A stretch of 64,000 nt of DNA from the NCBI RefSeq assembly GCF_036032445.1, contig NZ_CP107932.1, positions 7,308,729 through 7,372,728 of the forward strand. The letters run 5' to 3'. Both the position numbers and the translations under genes were made by a program. Position 1 is the stretch's first letter. Every line of letters starts with the position of its first letter. The notes beneath the pieces were generated by a model that ran no database searches, was not told where the DNA came from, and saw only the letters and a list, made by a program, of their open reading frames with translations. Source of the DNA: Nocardia sp. NBC_00416. GTDB lineage: Bacteria; Actinomycetota; Actinomycetes; Mycobacteriales; Mycobacteriaceae. Positions 15,434 through 24,167 of the stretch are shown piece by piece.

Positions 15434-16474
15434 GTGACCGAAACCATCGAGGCCGCCCGCGTGCTCGCCGACCGGCTGCTCGACGCCCAGGTGCAGTGGC
15501 TGCTCGACGAGGTGAGCGGCGACCGGTTCGCCGAGGTCGTCGCCCGTGACGTGGCCGCGGTCCTGGATGTCGCGGCCACCGTGAACGCCGGCGAAGTGGT
15601 CGAGGCCGAACAGGCCGAGCGGACCGTGGCCACGCTGATCGACAAGGTCGGCGGCAGTGCCGTTCTCGCCGATACGGTCGGTGTGTTCGCCGACGCGATC
15701 TACGACAGCATCGCGTCCAACGAAGACCACACCCTCGGCGAACTGGTCGAACGGGAACCGGTCGAGGCGCTGCTGCAGAAGATCGTCGATATGCACCAGA
15801 CCCAGGAGCGCGTCCTGGAACGACTCACCGACAGCCCGCTGGTGGCCACGGTGGCTTCCAAATTCGTGGACAAACTGGTCGGTGATTTCGTGGAGGCCAA
15901 CCGGCAGCGCGCGGAGAAGATCCCCGGAATGGGCACGCTCATGTCGATCGGTCAGTCCGCCGCCGACCGCGCCCGCAAGGCCGCCGAGAGCAACACCATT
16001 CTCGGCGATATCGCCGGCAAAGGTGCGATGTACGCGCTCAAACGCACCAACAACGCGATCCGCGAAATGCTGCGCGACGCACCGGTGCACGACGCGACCA
16101 TGGAATTCTGGGACCTGCACGCCGATGAACCGATCAGCGGTCTGCGCGAGTACCTCACCAAGCAGGATCTCAACGAGCTGGTCGGGCTCTGCTACCGGAT
16201 CGCGGTGACCACCCGGGAGAAGGAGTATTTCGGCCTGCTGGTGGACGAATGCGTCCAGGTCTTCCACGAGAAGTACCGCGACTACACCGTGGCCGCGCTG
16301 CTCGGTGAGCTGGGACTGTCGGGGGAGGACATCGTCACCGAGATCCTGCGCTACGGGCCGGCCGTGATCGAGACGGCGAAGCGGGACGGGGTCCTGGCCG
16401 GGCTGATCCGGGAACGCCTCGAACCGTTCTACCACTCGGACGAGGTGTTGAAGATTCTGACTCCGCCCGAGTAG
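15434..16474 (+). CDS. Unrecognised helical protein of 346 aa
   Basis: I do not recognise the family. The protein is almost entirely helical and acidic, with no signal peptide or membrane segment. It has repeated amphipathic stretches (ARVLADRLLDAQVQWLLDEVSGD, VERTVATLIDK-like segments) and a conserved-looking C-terminal half (LHADEPISGLREYLTKQDLNELV). The GTG start has GAAGGAGA 6 bp upstream. It is convergent with the effector locus, ending 8 bp before the small gene at 16483. Confidence 0.72.
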   Translation: MTETIEAARVLADRLLDAQVQWLLDEVSGDRFAEVVARDVAAVLDVAATVNAGEVVEAEQAERTVATLIDKVGGSAVLADTVGVFADAIYDSIASNEDHTLGELVEREPVEALLQKIVDMHQTQERVLERLTDSPLVATVASKFVDKLVGDFVEANRQRAEKIPGMGTLMSIGQSAADRARKAAESNTILGDIAGKGAMYALKRTNNAIREMLRDAPVHDATMEFWDLHADEPISGLREYLTKQDLNELVGLCYRIAVTTREKEYFGLLVDECVQVFHEKYRDYTVAALLGELGLSGEDIVTEILRYGPAVIETAKRDGVLAGLIRERLEPFYHSDEVLKILTPPE

Positions 16475-16482
16475 GGACGGAG

Positions 16483-16758
16483 TCAGGCGTCTCGGTCCTC
16501 CGCACGGTCGAGACCGGAATCCCGCATGATCCGGGCGAGCGTCTCGGGGTCCACCGGACGTTGCGGCGGCTCGGCCGGCTCGGCGGCATTGGCGCGGGCG
16601 ATCGGCAGGAGTTCGTCGTAACCGTCCTCGCCCGGGACGAGCTCTTCGTACCCGCGATAGTGGATACCGTCCGCGGTCCGGCCCCGCAGCGGGAGCCGGA
16701 TGGTCACGCCGTCCGGCGCGAGTACCGGCGGGCTGGTGTCATCCGAATACGCTGTCAA
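16483..16758 (-). CDS. Small acidic protein overlapping the effector 3' end; candidate immunity protein
   Basis: A 91-residue, strongly acidic, soluble protein of unrecognised family (IHYRGYEELVPGEDGYDELLP, then a Pro-rich stretch and a short helix PETLARIMRDSGLDRAED). It starts with a TTG inside the last codons of the large effector gene (20-bp overlap), so it is cotranscribed and likely coupled. Position immediately downstream of a C-terminal enzymatic toxin domain, small size and acidity fit polymorphic-toxin immunity genes. The function is inference only; a regulatory or chaperone role is possible. Confidence 0.62.
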   Translation of the reverse strand: MTAYSDDTSPPVLAPDGVTIRLPLRGRTADGIHYRGYEELVPGEDGYDELLPIARANAAEPAEPPQRPVDPETLARIMRDSGLDRAEDRDA

Positions 16759-19700
16759 AATAAGCCTTCAATCGATCGGCGAGAACTCGGTCACCGAGGG
16801 TGAACTCCTTCAGCTTAGTGCGACCCCCGTGCGTCCAGGCGGTGAAGGCTTCGGCGAACGCCTCCGACGGTTTGTCGAAGTAGCTGTTCCATTTCCGGTG
16901 GCCGCCGATGCGCTGGAGAATGTCCGAATGCAGCGAACTCCATTCCGGTCCGCTGCTCAGCCAACGGCCGCCGGTTCCGTAGGCGGCGTCCGTGGCATGG
17001 CCGAACTCGTGCCATACGACGTTCGCGCTACCGGAATCGCCCCCGCTGTTGATCACGATCCGCCGGGGCCCGCCCATGTACACCCCCTGCACGGTATTCC
17101 AGCTCGTACCGGACTTCCGGCCGTACGGTGTGTGGCCGCGTAGCTGGTCGGTTCCGGGCATGTCCAGCAGCGGTCTGTTGCCGATCACTATGCCGCCGCC
17201 GACGACCGCGTTCATATGGTCGCTGACGCGCTGGTAGATCCGGTGGGGAATCCGGGCGAGTTCTTCGATCACGTGCTTCGTCGCGGGTGTCCGGTCCATG
17301 ATGTCCACGAACGGCCCGCCCTCCGGCGGGGGGAACGCGACGGTGAAGTCGTATCCTCCGCCGAGATCGACGTGGTCGCCCGGGTGCAAGGCGACCTGCC
17401 GGCCGGGCGCGATCATCTCGCCGTTGACCCGGGTCCCGTTCTGGGAACCTTCGTCCCGGATCCAGACACGACCGGAGGGATGGGCGCCCAGCGTGGCGTG
17501 CCGCCGGGAGACCAGATCGCCGTGCGGAAGCCCGGACGGGAGCTCGGAGTTGTTGCGGCCGAGGACCATCGGTTCGCCGCCGCGCGGGATATCGAAGGCG
17601 AGGTCCCCGTGCGAGCTGTTGAACTTCACCGCCAGATCCTTCGGAATGAGCGGGGTGTCACCGTCCGCGTACTGGGCGCTGCCCACCCAGTCGCCGAATC
17701 GGACGGAATCGCCCGGACGCAGCGGTACCGGGGGTGCGGCCGGGTCGACTTTCACGCCGTTGACATAGGTCCCCCGCTCGGAATGGTTGTCCCGCAACAT
17801 CAGGTTCCCGTATTGATCGCGCAAGACGGTCGCGTGCTGCGGGGACACCGACCGATGTGCGGTGAGCTGATCGGCCATGGGCGAGATCGGGTCGCGACCG
17901 ATGACCATTTCCTCACCACGCCGCAGGTTGAGTGGCGGTACGCGCGGGTCATCGGCCAGGCGCAGCGTCAGCGGCCGCTCCGCGCCCACCTCGAGCCGGG
18001 ATAGGCGGCCGTCGAGCTTCAGCGTGTCGGCGGCCTCTATATACCGCTTCTCGCCTGCCTCGAGTGCGCGGCCGTTCACTTCGGTGGCCGGGGGCAGTTC
18101 GGGCTCCGGATCACGGACCCACACCCGGCCGTCGGGGTCGCGGCCGACGAACACCTCGCGCGTACCGACCCTGAAGTGCTGCGCCTGGTCACCGCGGAGG
18201 TTCGAGTCGCCGACGAAATAGCGGACCGGGACCGGTATCTCCTGTCCGGGCGACAGCCGGATCGGCGGCAGGCGCAGCTCCGGCGCGAAATGCACGACCG
18301 CCGGCGGATGGACGGGCTCGCCACCCAGACGCGCGGTGGTGACGAATTCGGGACCGAGCCCGATCTGGTCACTTGCGTTCAGCGTAACCCGCTGGTCGGG
18401 GGCTATCCGGTCGCCGTTGACCCAGACCCCGTCGGACCCGGGATGGTCCCGAATCCACACTCGGCCGTCGTGGTCCATTCCCAGCGTCGCGTGCCGCTCG
18501 GCCACCCCCCGGTAGCGGCTCAGCTGGTTCGCGAACGGTGAATCGGGACCGGTGCCCACCGGGACCGATCGGCCGGCCGCCAACTGCGTCGGAATCGCGT
18601 CCGGCCCGCCGCCGAGACGCACCTGCATCGGGGGTGCTTCGGTGCTCCTGTCGGCCGGCAAGAACTGCGCTTCGCCTCGGACCAGTCCGAATCGCACCGA
18701 ATCACCGGGGCGTAGTGTGCGCTTTTCGCCGGGTGCGAGCGGATCATCGTTGACCTTGGTGCCGTTGGCGGATCCGTCGTCCTGGATCCACACCCGGCCG
18801 TCCTCGTCCATCCCGACCAGGGCGTGATCTTTGGACATGGTGCGGAGGTCGGGGAGGTCGCTTCGCTGTACGAAGTCGCGCCCGATCCCGATACTCTGCC
18901 CGCGCTGCAGCCGCAGCGGAGGCGCGTCGTTCCCGAACAGCCGCACATCGGATATCTGACGCCGGAGGTCCAGGCCGAGATCGAAGGCGCGGCTGAGCAT
19001 CAGTTGCTGGCTGTCGTATACGCGGACCCACTCGCCGCTGACCATCTGCTTGCCGTCGATGAACGTGCCGTTCATCGAGTTGTTGTCGCGGAGGAAAACA
19101 TGGCCGGCGTCATCGACTCTGATGCTCGCGTGCCGCCGTGATACGTACTCGCCGGCCACATTGTGCAGCAGCGCGTCTCGGCCGCTGCCCAGGATGTATT
19201 CGCTGCCCGGCAGCAACCGCAGTGAGAGTTCGCCGCCCTGCGCCGGGGTGAACACGACGTCGACGTGACCGCTCTGCGGGTGGCGGAAGTGGTGCGTCTG
19301 GCCCTGCGGTGGCGGCGCTGCGGCCAGTTCGTAGTCGCCGCGGTCGGGCGGCGCCTCGTCGGGACCGATTCGCTGAAGCGGACGGGTCGGCGGCCCGTCA
19401 TAGGATTCCTCGCGTCGCGGAACCGGATCTGCGTCTATCGGCCTTTCCTCCGGTGTGGCGCGCATATCGACGCCCTTCGGGGGCTGACCGGATTCGGGTC
19501 CGGCGTTTCGGCCGCCGGGGGACCGGTTCTCGCCCGCCTCGACTCGGGGGCCGGGGCGCTCCTGGTGTGCGGGCGGCCTGACCTGTGTGCGCGGGTCTCC
19601 CGATTCGGGTCGGCTGTTCCGCGGTGGAACGTTCTGGGGCTCTCGGCGATCGGCGGGAAGCGGCGGGTGCGCGTCCACCGTTGTCCTGCGAGCCTGTCCG

Positions 19701-21442
19701 GGGGTGTCGCCGGGCCCGGTGTGCGGGGGAACGACCCCGCCCGGGTCGGCAGGATGCGGCGGTGGTGCCGCGTCGGCCATGCCGTCGAGTCGCTGTAACA
19801 CCCCGTCGTGCCAGTCGTGGCGCCCCAGCGCGGAGAAGGCGGGCTGTAGTTCTGCGACGTGGTGCCGTATCTCCGCCACCTCGGCGCGGGTGAAGCCGTG
19901 TTCCTTCCACTGCACGGTCCCCTCGGCGGGACCGTGATCCAGGAACTGTTTCGCGAAGGCTCCGATGCGGCCGTCCGGCTCGAACGCGAGACTGTGGTCG
20001 ATGCCCCAGACCCTGCCGTCCGGGTCGATCATCCAGTTCTCGCTGTTGCGGTCGGGGATATCGATCAGTGCGTCGAGCAGTCCGAGCCGGTTTCCCGAGG
20101 GCGTGCCGTGGAATCGCTCTTCGGGTGCCCAGTCCCTCGGATACGAGTCCAGCGCGCTCTTGCCGGGTACTACTTCCAGATAGACGTGACGGCCGTCGAT
20201 GTGCACCGCCGGTACGCGCGCCCCGACGGTATCGCCCATCACCGAGGCGAGGAATTCCGCGTGCGCGTGCCGCGGGTCCGCGACCACCTTGTGGACCACT
20301 TGGCTGCCGTCCGGAAAGGTCAGCATTTCCACGGATCTCGCCGAGTTCTCGAGGGTGGCCTGGCGCGACAGCGGCTCGGCACGGGGCGGTTCACCCGAGA
20401 GCAGCTGGTCGACGCGCCGGCCGAAGTCCAGCTGCCGCCGGGCGATCGGCGCGAGGTCGAGGTCGCCGCGCACCCCGGCGACTCCGGCCCGGTGCACGCG
20501 CAGCGCGCTGCCCGCCGCGCCCACGAAACCACTGCCGAAGCCGACGACCGCCGATTCGCGGACCATCGTGAACATATCGCCGAAGCTGTGAATATCTTTG
20601 TAATGGATGATCAGCGAGGGCACCGCGCCGGCGATTCCGCCGGTCAACCCACCGGCGCCGCCGATCAGCACGGTCCCGCCGAGGTGGCCGGTGAACCTGC
20701 CGATATCGGTGCGGGCCCGTCCGCCCAGCCGCCCGAGTATGCGTGGCGCGACTCGGCGCCCGATCTCGGCGCCGACCACACCGCCGATCACACCGCCCGC
20801 CACCATCTCGAAAAGGGAGCCCATATCGAATTCGTCGCGCGCGCCCGTTTCCAGATCCCACACCTGGGCGCCGACGCTGATCGCCACGCTGGTGAGGGCT
20901 CCGATCTTCGCCGCATGGACGGCGCCGTGCAGGGCGGCGCGGCGGGCGGCGCCCGCCGCGGCGTCGGTGGCAACCTTGGCCGTGAGCCGGGTGACCGCCA
21001 TCCGCATGGCTTGCTCGGCGGCCAGCCGGTCGGCGACGGCTTTGAATCCGCCGCCGTACAGGAACAGCAGAGCGTCGTAGGCCAGCTGCACGCCCAGGAC
21101 GATTCCGGTGACGATCAGCAGGTGCTGTGTCTGCTCGGTGACATCGGCGACCTCGTGACACTGCCGACCCATGTCGTCGCAGACCGCGGCTTGGTTGCGC
21201 ATTGCCCCGACGATTGTCCGGTTCCGTTCGGAAAGCCCGGTCCGCGTGGCGCCGTCGAGTGCTAGCTCTGCCTTCTTCCCCTCGGCGTCGTACCTGTCGG
21301 CCCCGGCACGGAGGCCCCGGCCGGTCGCGATGTACACGTCGCCGCGGGCACGCATCGGCGCGACCTCGGCTTCCGGCCAATGACCGATGACCAGGTCACG
21401 CACGGCAGCCGGCACCTCGGCCAAAAGTGCGTTCATATCCAT
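16739..21442 (-). CDS. Giant multidomain type VII-type effector: kinase-like, six FHA-like repeats, lethal-factor-like metallopeptidase
   Basis: A 1567-residue protein. Residues 1-130 form a helical WXG100/CpnT-like N-terminus with a hydrophobic segment at 109-132; 185-320 are Gly-rich and hydrophobic. Residues 367-545 resemble the PI3/4-kinase-like domain of actinobacterial toxins (K385 in VHKVV; DRNSENWMI at 464-472; D482 in GIDHSLAF). A Pro-rich linker (555-735) leads to six tandem FHA-like repeats (about 737-1370). Repeats 1, 2, 5 and 6 keep most FHA key positions (GR..S-x-x-H..NG(T/Y)); 3 and 4 are degenerate. The last 185 residues match the anthrax lethal factor peptidase core: HEFGH at 1478-1482 and E1527 in SEAFAEAF, with the same 49-residue His-to-Glu spacing. 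The ATG at 21442 has GGAGG 8 bp upstream; 21466 is an alternative. No signal peptide, so ESX export is inferred. Confidence 0.85.
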   Translation of the reverse strand: MDMNALLAEVPAAVRDLVIGHWPEAEVAPMRARGDVYIATGRGLRAGADRYDAEGKKAELALDGATRTGLSERNRTIVGAMRNQAAVCDDMGRQCHEVADVTEQTQHLLIVTGIVLGVQLAYDALLFLYGGGFKAVADRLAAEQAMRMAVTRLTAKVATDAAAGAARRAALHGAVHAAKIGALTSVAISVGAQVWDLETGARDEFDMGSLFEMVAGGVIGGVVGAEIGRRVAPRILGRLGGRARTDIGRFTGHLGGTVLIGGAGGLTGGIAGAVPSLIIHYKDIHSFGDMFTMVRESAVVGFGSGFVGAAGSALRVHRAGVAGVRGDLDLAPIARRQLDFGRRVDQLLSGEPPRAEPLSRQATLENSARSVEMLTFPDGSQVVHKVVADPRHAHAEFLASVMGDTVGARVPAVHIDGRHVYLEVVPGKSALDSYPRDWAPEERFHGTPSGNRLGLLDALIDIPDRNSENWMIDPDGRVWGIDHSLAFEPDGRIGAFAKQFLDHGPAEGTVQWKEHGFTRAEVAEIRHHVAELQPAFSALGRHDWHDGVLQRLDGMADAAPPPHPADPGGVVPPHTGPGDTPGQARRTTVDAHPPLPADRREPQNVPPRNSRPESGDPRTQVRPPAHQERPGPRVEAGENRSPGGRNAGPESGQPPKGVDMRATPEERPIDADPVPRREESYDGPPTRPLQRIGPDEAPPDRGDYELAAAPPPQGQTHHFRHPQSGHVDVVFTPAQGGELSLRLLPGSEYILGSGRDALLHNVAGEYVSRRHASIRVDDAGHVFLRDNNSMNGTFIDGKQMVSGEWVRVYDSQQLMLSRAFDLGLDLRRQISDVRLFGNDAPPLRLQRGQSIGIGRDFVQRSDLPDLRTMSKDHALVGMDEDGRVWIQDDGSANGTKVNDDPLAPGEKRTLRPGDSVRFGLVRGEAQFLPADRSTEAPPMQVRLGGGPDAIPTQLAAGRSVPVGTGPDSPFANQLSRYRGVAERHATLGMDHDGRVWIRDHPGSDGVWVNGDRIAPDQRVTLNASDQIGLGPEFVTTARLGGEPVHPPAVVHFAPELRLPPIRLSPGQEIPVPVRYFVGDSNLRGDQAQHFRVGTREVFVGRDPDGRVWVRDPEPELPPATEVNGRALEAGEKRYIEAADTLKLDGRLSRLEVGAERPLTLRLADDPRVPPLNLRRGEEMVIGRDPISPMADQLTAHRSVSPQHATVLRDQYGNLMLRDNHSERGTYVNGVKVDPAAPPVPLRPGDSVRFGDWVGSAQYADGDTPLIPKDLAVKFNSSHGDLAFDIPRGGEPMVLGRNNSELPSGLPHGDLVSRRHATLGAHPSGRVWIRDEGSQNGTRVNGEMIAPGRQVALHPGDHVDLGGGYDFTVAFPPPEGGPFVDIMDRTPATKHVIEELARIPHRIYQRVSDHMNAVVGGGIVIGNRPLLDMPGTDQLRGHTPYGRKSGTSWNTVQGVYMGGPRRIVINSGGDSGSANVVWHEFGHATDAAYGTGGRWLSSGPEWSSLHSDILQRIGGHRKWNSYFDKPSEAFAEAFTAWTHGGRTKLKEFTLGDRVLADRLKAYFDSVFG

Positions 21443-21557
21443 TCCGGCGGCCTCCGGAATCCTCATCCTGCCTGCTAGGGCACGCTCACCCCCTCATGGT
21501 GAGGTGTCGATATTCCCACAGAAGGTGAGTGTTTGCCCGCTTTGTACTGTTCATTTG

Positions 21558-21575
21558 ATTCCCGTGCGCGGGAAT
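21558..21575. promoter_or_regulatory. Dyad between the divergent effector genes
   Basis: Perfect 7-bp arms ATTCCCG and CGGGAAT flank TGCG. The dyad lies in the 184-bp divergent intergenic region and could be a shared operator. Confidence 0.4.
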
Positions 21576-21626
21576 ATGGAAAGGTGGCAGAGAAACTCGT
21601 ATGCCGGTCGAAAGGTGGGCTGCGAC

Positions 21627-23321
21627 GTGGGTGAACAGTTTCGAGCGGATACCGGGGAGTTGCGTGCGACGGCGCCGGCGTTCGAACAGTTGGGCGCCGA
21701 AGTGGCGGCGCTGGTACAGCGCCTGCAAGATCTCGTATCGTCCGATATCGCCCCCTGGGGCGGGGACGACACCGGCCGAGCCTTTGCCGAGACGTTCGTC
21801 CCCGAGGAACGACAAACGCTGTCCGAACTGGGCAGCCTCACCGACGTACTGCGGCAGACGGGCCCGGATCTACGGCAGGTAGCCGACAATTTCGAGCGAC
21901 AAGACCTGGTGGGCGGGCAGCAGATCCGTACCGCCGACTCCGAGACTCCCCGCACCCGCACACCGGCGGCGACGAATTTCGTTGCCCCGGTGGGCGGTGC
22001 CGATCCGTACGTTCCGGCGGATACCGGAGCGCCCGCAGTCGTGCCGCGGGCGAACGATCCCGCCTCGACTCGCGATGTCACCGAAACACCCGCGTCATCC
22101 GCACACTCCGCGGGCGCGGCGCCGTCGAACGCCGCCGGAAGTTCCGCACCGACCAGCGGCGGATCCGCTGCCGACGCGCCGGGGCAGGCGCCGCCGCAGC
22201 AGTCACCACAGCGGCAATCGCCGTACGACGGAACGGGTGCCCGGAACAATACCTCGACCGATCGCACCGGCAGCCCGGCTACGCCCTCGATCACCCCTCC
22301 GGCCAGCGGCCTCCGGCCGGTGCCCAACCCCGGCTCGCCCGGATCGGCCGCCGCCGTGACGAGGTCGGCGCGCGGCGGGTCCCCGGGCACCGCTGGTACG
22401 CCGTGGTCGAGCTCCGGTCGGACCGGCCCGCCCCGGGTCGCCGCCCCGGGGCCGGGAGGATCCGATACCCCGCCCCGGATGCCGGGCCGGACCCCGCAAC
22501 GACCCGCCGAGAAACCCGGCGCTGCGGAACGTGATCCCGCCGCCGCGGCCGCCGAGTCGTTCGGCGCCCGCCTCGCTCGGGAACTGGCCGAACGCCACGG
22601 TGTCCGGGCATTCGGATTCGAGACCCCGGGTGTGCCGCGTGAGGTGCTGATCGAGATCGTCGCCGCGGTCAACGACGTCCTCCCACGGCATCCGGCGATG
22701 GTGCTGGCTGCGATCGGCATCGACGAGATATCCGACGGCGCCCCGATCCGGCTCGACCTCGAACCGGTCGACCGGCCTGCTGTAGCGGAGGATTCGGCTG
22801 GGGCGGACACCGGACACGTCGCGAATCCGGGCGCCGACGGGAACCTGATCGCCGCCTGCATCACGCTGTCCGCCGGGGCGGCCGTGGAACCGGCACAGTG
22901 GGAGCATGCGATCCGCAGGGACGAAGCGGCCGGCGGGTTCGCACCGGGGTGCGCCCGGCGGCCGGTGTACTCCGCTGTGGTTCGTGAACTGGGCCGGGTT
23001 CTCGACGCGGCCGGTGGTTTCCGAGCCCGCGCCGCTGCCCGGCGTGCTCTGATCGCCGCCTACCTGCCGCTGGCGGGACCAGAAACGGCGGGCTCCTTGG
23101 CGCGTACGGTCGCCGGATTCGGGCAGTGGCGGGCGCAACTGAACGGCGGCTTCCCGGCCGGCCGCTTCGAGCCCGCGGCCGCATTGGCCGAGGCGTTCAC
23201 CGAGGTCGTGCTCGACGCTCGTCGCGCCTCGCCACCCGCCCGCGCGCTGCACCGGCTCCTGGTCGAGACGGCCGATCCCGCGGGGACCCGGCGCGACCCG
23301 GCCGCCGACCGGCTGCCGTGA
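21627..23321 (+). CDS. WXG100-like N-terminus plus degenerate (zinc-site-less) metallopeptidase domain
   Basis: A 564-residue protein. Residues 1-95 resemble an ESX/WXG100-type secretion target (helix, WGGDDTGRAFAE turn at 44-55, helix). A Pro/Ser/Thr-rich linker spans 100-310. Residues 311-550 resemble the peptidase domain of actinobacterial ESX effectors: AFGFETPGVPREVLIEIV, then RPVYSAVVRELGRVLDAAGG, then PAAALAEAFTEV. In active relatives the middle segment reads HEFGHALD; here both histidines are arginine (R453, R457) and the third ligand Glu is A518. It is therefore probably a pseudoenzyme. GTG start at 21627 with AAGGTGGG; ATG at 21576 is an alternative. Divergent from the giant effector. 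Confidence 0.8.
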   Translation: MGEQFRADTGELRATAPAFEQLGAEVAALVQRLQDLVSSDIAPWGGDDTGRAFAETFVPEERQTLSELGSLTDVLRQTGPDLRQVADNFERQDLVGGQQIRTADSETPRTRTPAATNFVAPVGGADPYVPADTGAPAVVPRANDPASTRDVTETPASSAHSAGAAPSNAAGSSAPTSGGSAADAPGQAPPQQSPQRQSPYDGTGARNNTSTDRTGSPATPSITPPASGLRPVPNPGSPGSAAAVTRSARGGSPGTAGTPWSSSGRTGPPRVAAPGPGGSDTPPRMPGRTPQRPAEKPGAAERDPAAAAAESFGARLARELAERHGVRAFGFETPGVPREVLIEIVAAVNDVLPRHPAMVLAAIGIDEISDGAPIRLDLEPVDRPAVAEDSAGADTGHVANPGADGNLIAACITLSAGAAVEPAQWEHAIRRDEAAGGFAPGCARRPVYSAVVRELGRVLDAAGGFRARAAARRALIAAYLPLAGPETAGSLARTVAGFGQWRAQLNGGFPAGRFEPAAALAEAFTEVVLDARRASPPARALHRLLVETADPAGTRRDPAADRLP

Positions 23322-23348
23322 CAGTGCCGGCCGGTACCGGGACTTCGG

Positions 23349-24167
23349 TCAGCGCCGGGCGACGACCGCCCGTTCCACCGCGCCGAACGCGATATCGCTG
23401 ACCTTGCCCAGCCCGGCCAGTAGCACGATGGCCAGCAGCATGATGTCGGTGCGGCCGGTGTTCTGGCTGTCGATCAGCAGGAATCCCAGCCCCTTCGACG
23501 AGGCGATGAGTTCGGCCGCCACCAGGAACAACCAGCCGTTGACCAGTCCCAGTCGCAACCCGTTGAGGATCGACGGGGCCGCCGCCGGCAGCATGATCCG
23601 GGCCAGCAGCGCCGCGCCGCGCAGCCCGTAGGCGCGGCCGACCTCGATCAGATGCGGATCCACCTGGGACAGCGCGGAGGCGGTGGTGGTGTAGATCGGG
23701 AAAAATGCGCCGATCGCGACCAGCACGATCTTCGGCTGTTCTCCGATTCCGAGCCACAGCAGCAGCAGCGGTACCCAGGCCAGCGACGGTACGGTGCGCA
23801 GGATCTCGACCGTCGGCGCCAGCATGCGGCGGGCAATATCGGACAGGCCGATCAGCGCACCCAGCGCCAGTGCGGCGCCCGCCCCGGCCAGGTATCCGAT
23901 GAACTCACGCTGCACGCTGATGGCGAGGTGGTTCCACAGCGCTCCCTCGGTGAGCAGGTCGCCCGCGGCGGACAGCACATCCGTGGGTGGCGGGAGCTGA
24001 GACGGCGAGTACAGGCCCGCGGCGGTCACGGCCTGCCACAGCGCGAGCAGCGCGAGCGGGACGACCAGCCCGAGTCCGATCCGCCCCCATCGCGTTCCAG
24101 GGGCGGGCGGTGTCGTCTCGGGGTCGCCCGCCGCGGGGTCCGTGAGCTGCTGCGACACGGTGGTCAC
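23349..24167 (-). CDS. ssuC: Sulfonate-type ABC transporter permease
   Basis: A 272-residue inner-membrane permease with about six helices and the BPD_transp_1 EAA loop (EVGRAYGLRGAALLARIMLPAAAPSILNGLRLGL). It belongs to the SsuC/TauC/NrtB group and pairs with the SsuA-like binding protein and SsuB-like ATPase in one operon. The ATG overlaps the end of ssuA by 4 bp. It is the last gene of the operon and converges on the WXG100-like gene. The substrate could be an alkanesulfonate, taurine or another sulfur compound. Confidence 0.85.
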   Translation of the reverse strand: MTTVSQQLTDPAAGDPETTPPAPGTRWGRIGLGLVVPLALLALWQAVTAAGLYSPSQLPPPTDVLSAAGDLLTEGALWNHLAISVQREFIGYLAGAGAALALGALIGLSDIARRMLAPTVEILRTVPSLAWVPLLLLWLGIGEQPKIVLVAIGAFFPIYTTTASALSQVDPHLIEVGRAYGLRGAALLARIMLPAAAPSILNGLRLGLVNGWLFLVAAELIASSKGLGFLLIDSQNTGRTDIMLLAIVLLAGLGKVSDIAFGAVERAVVARR

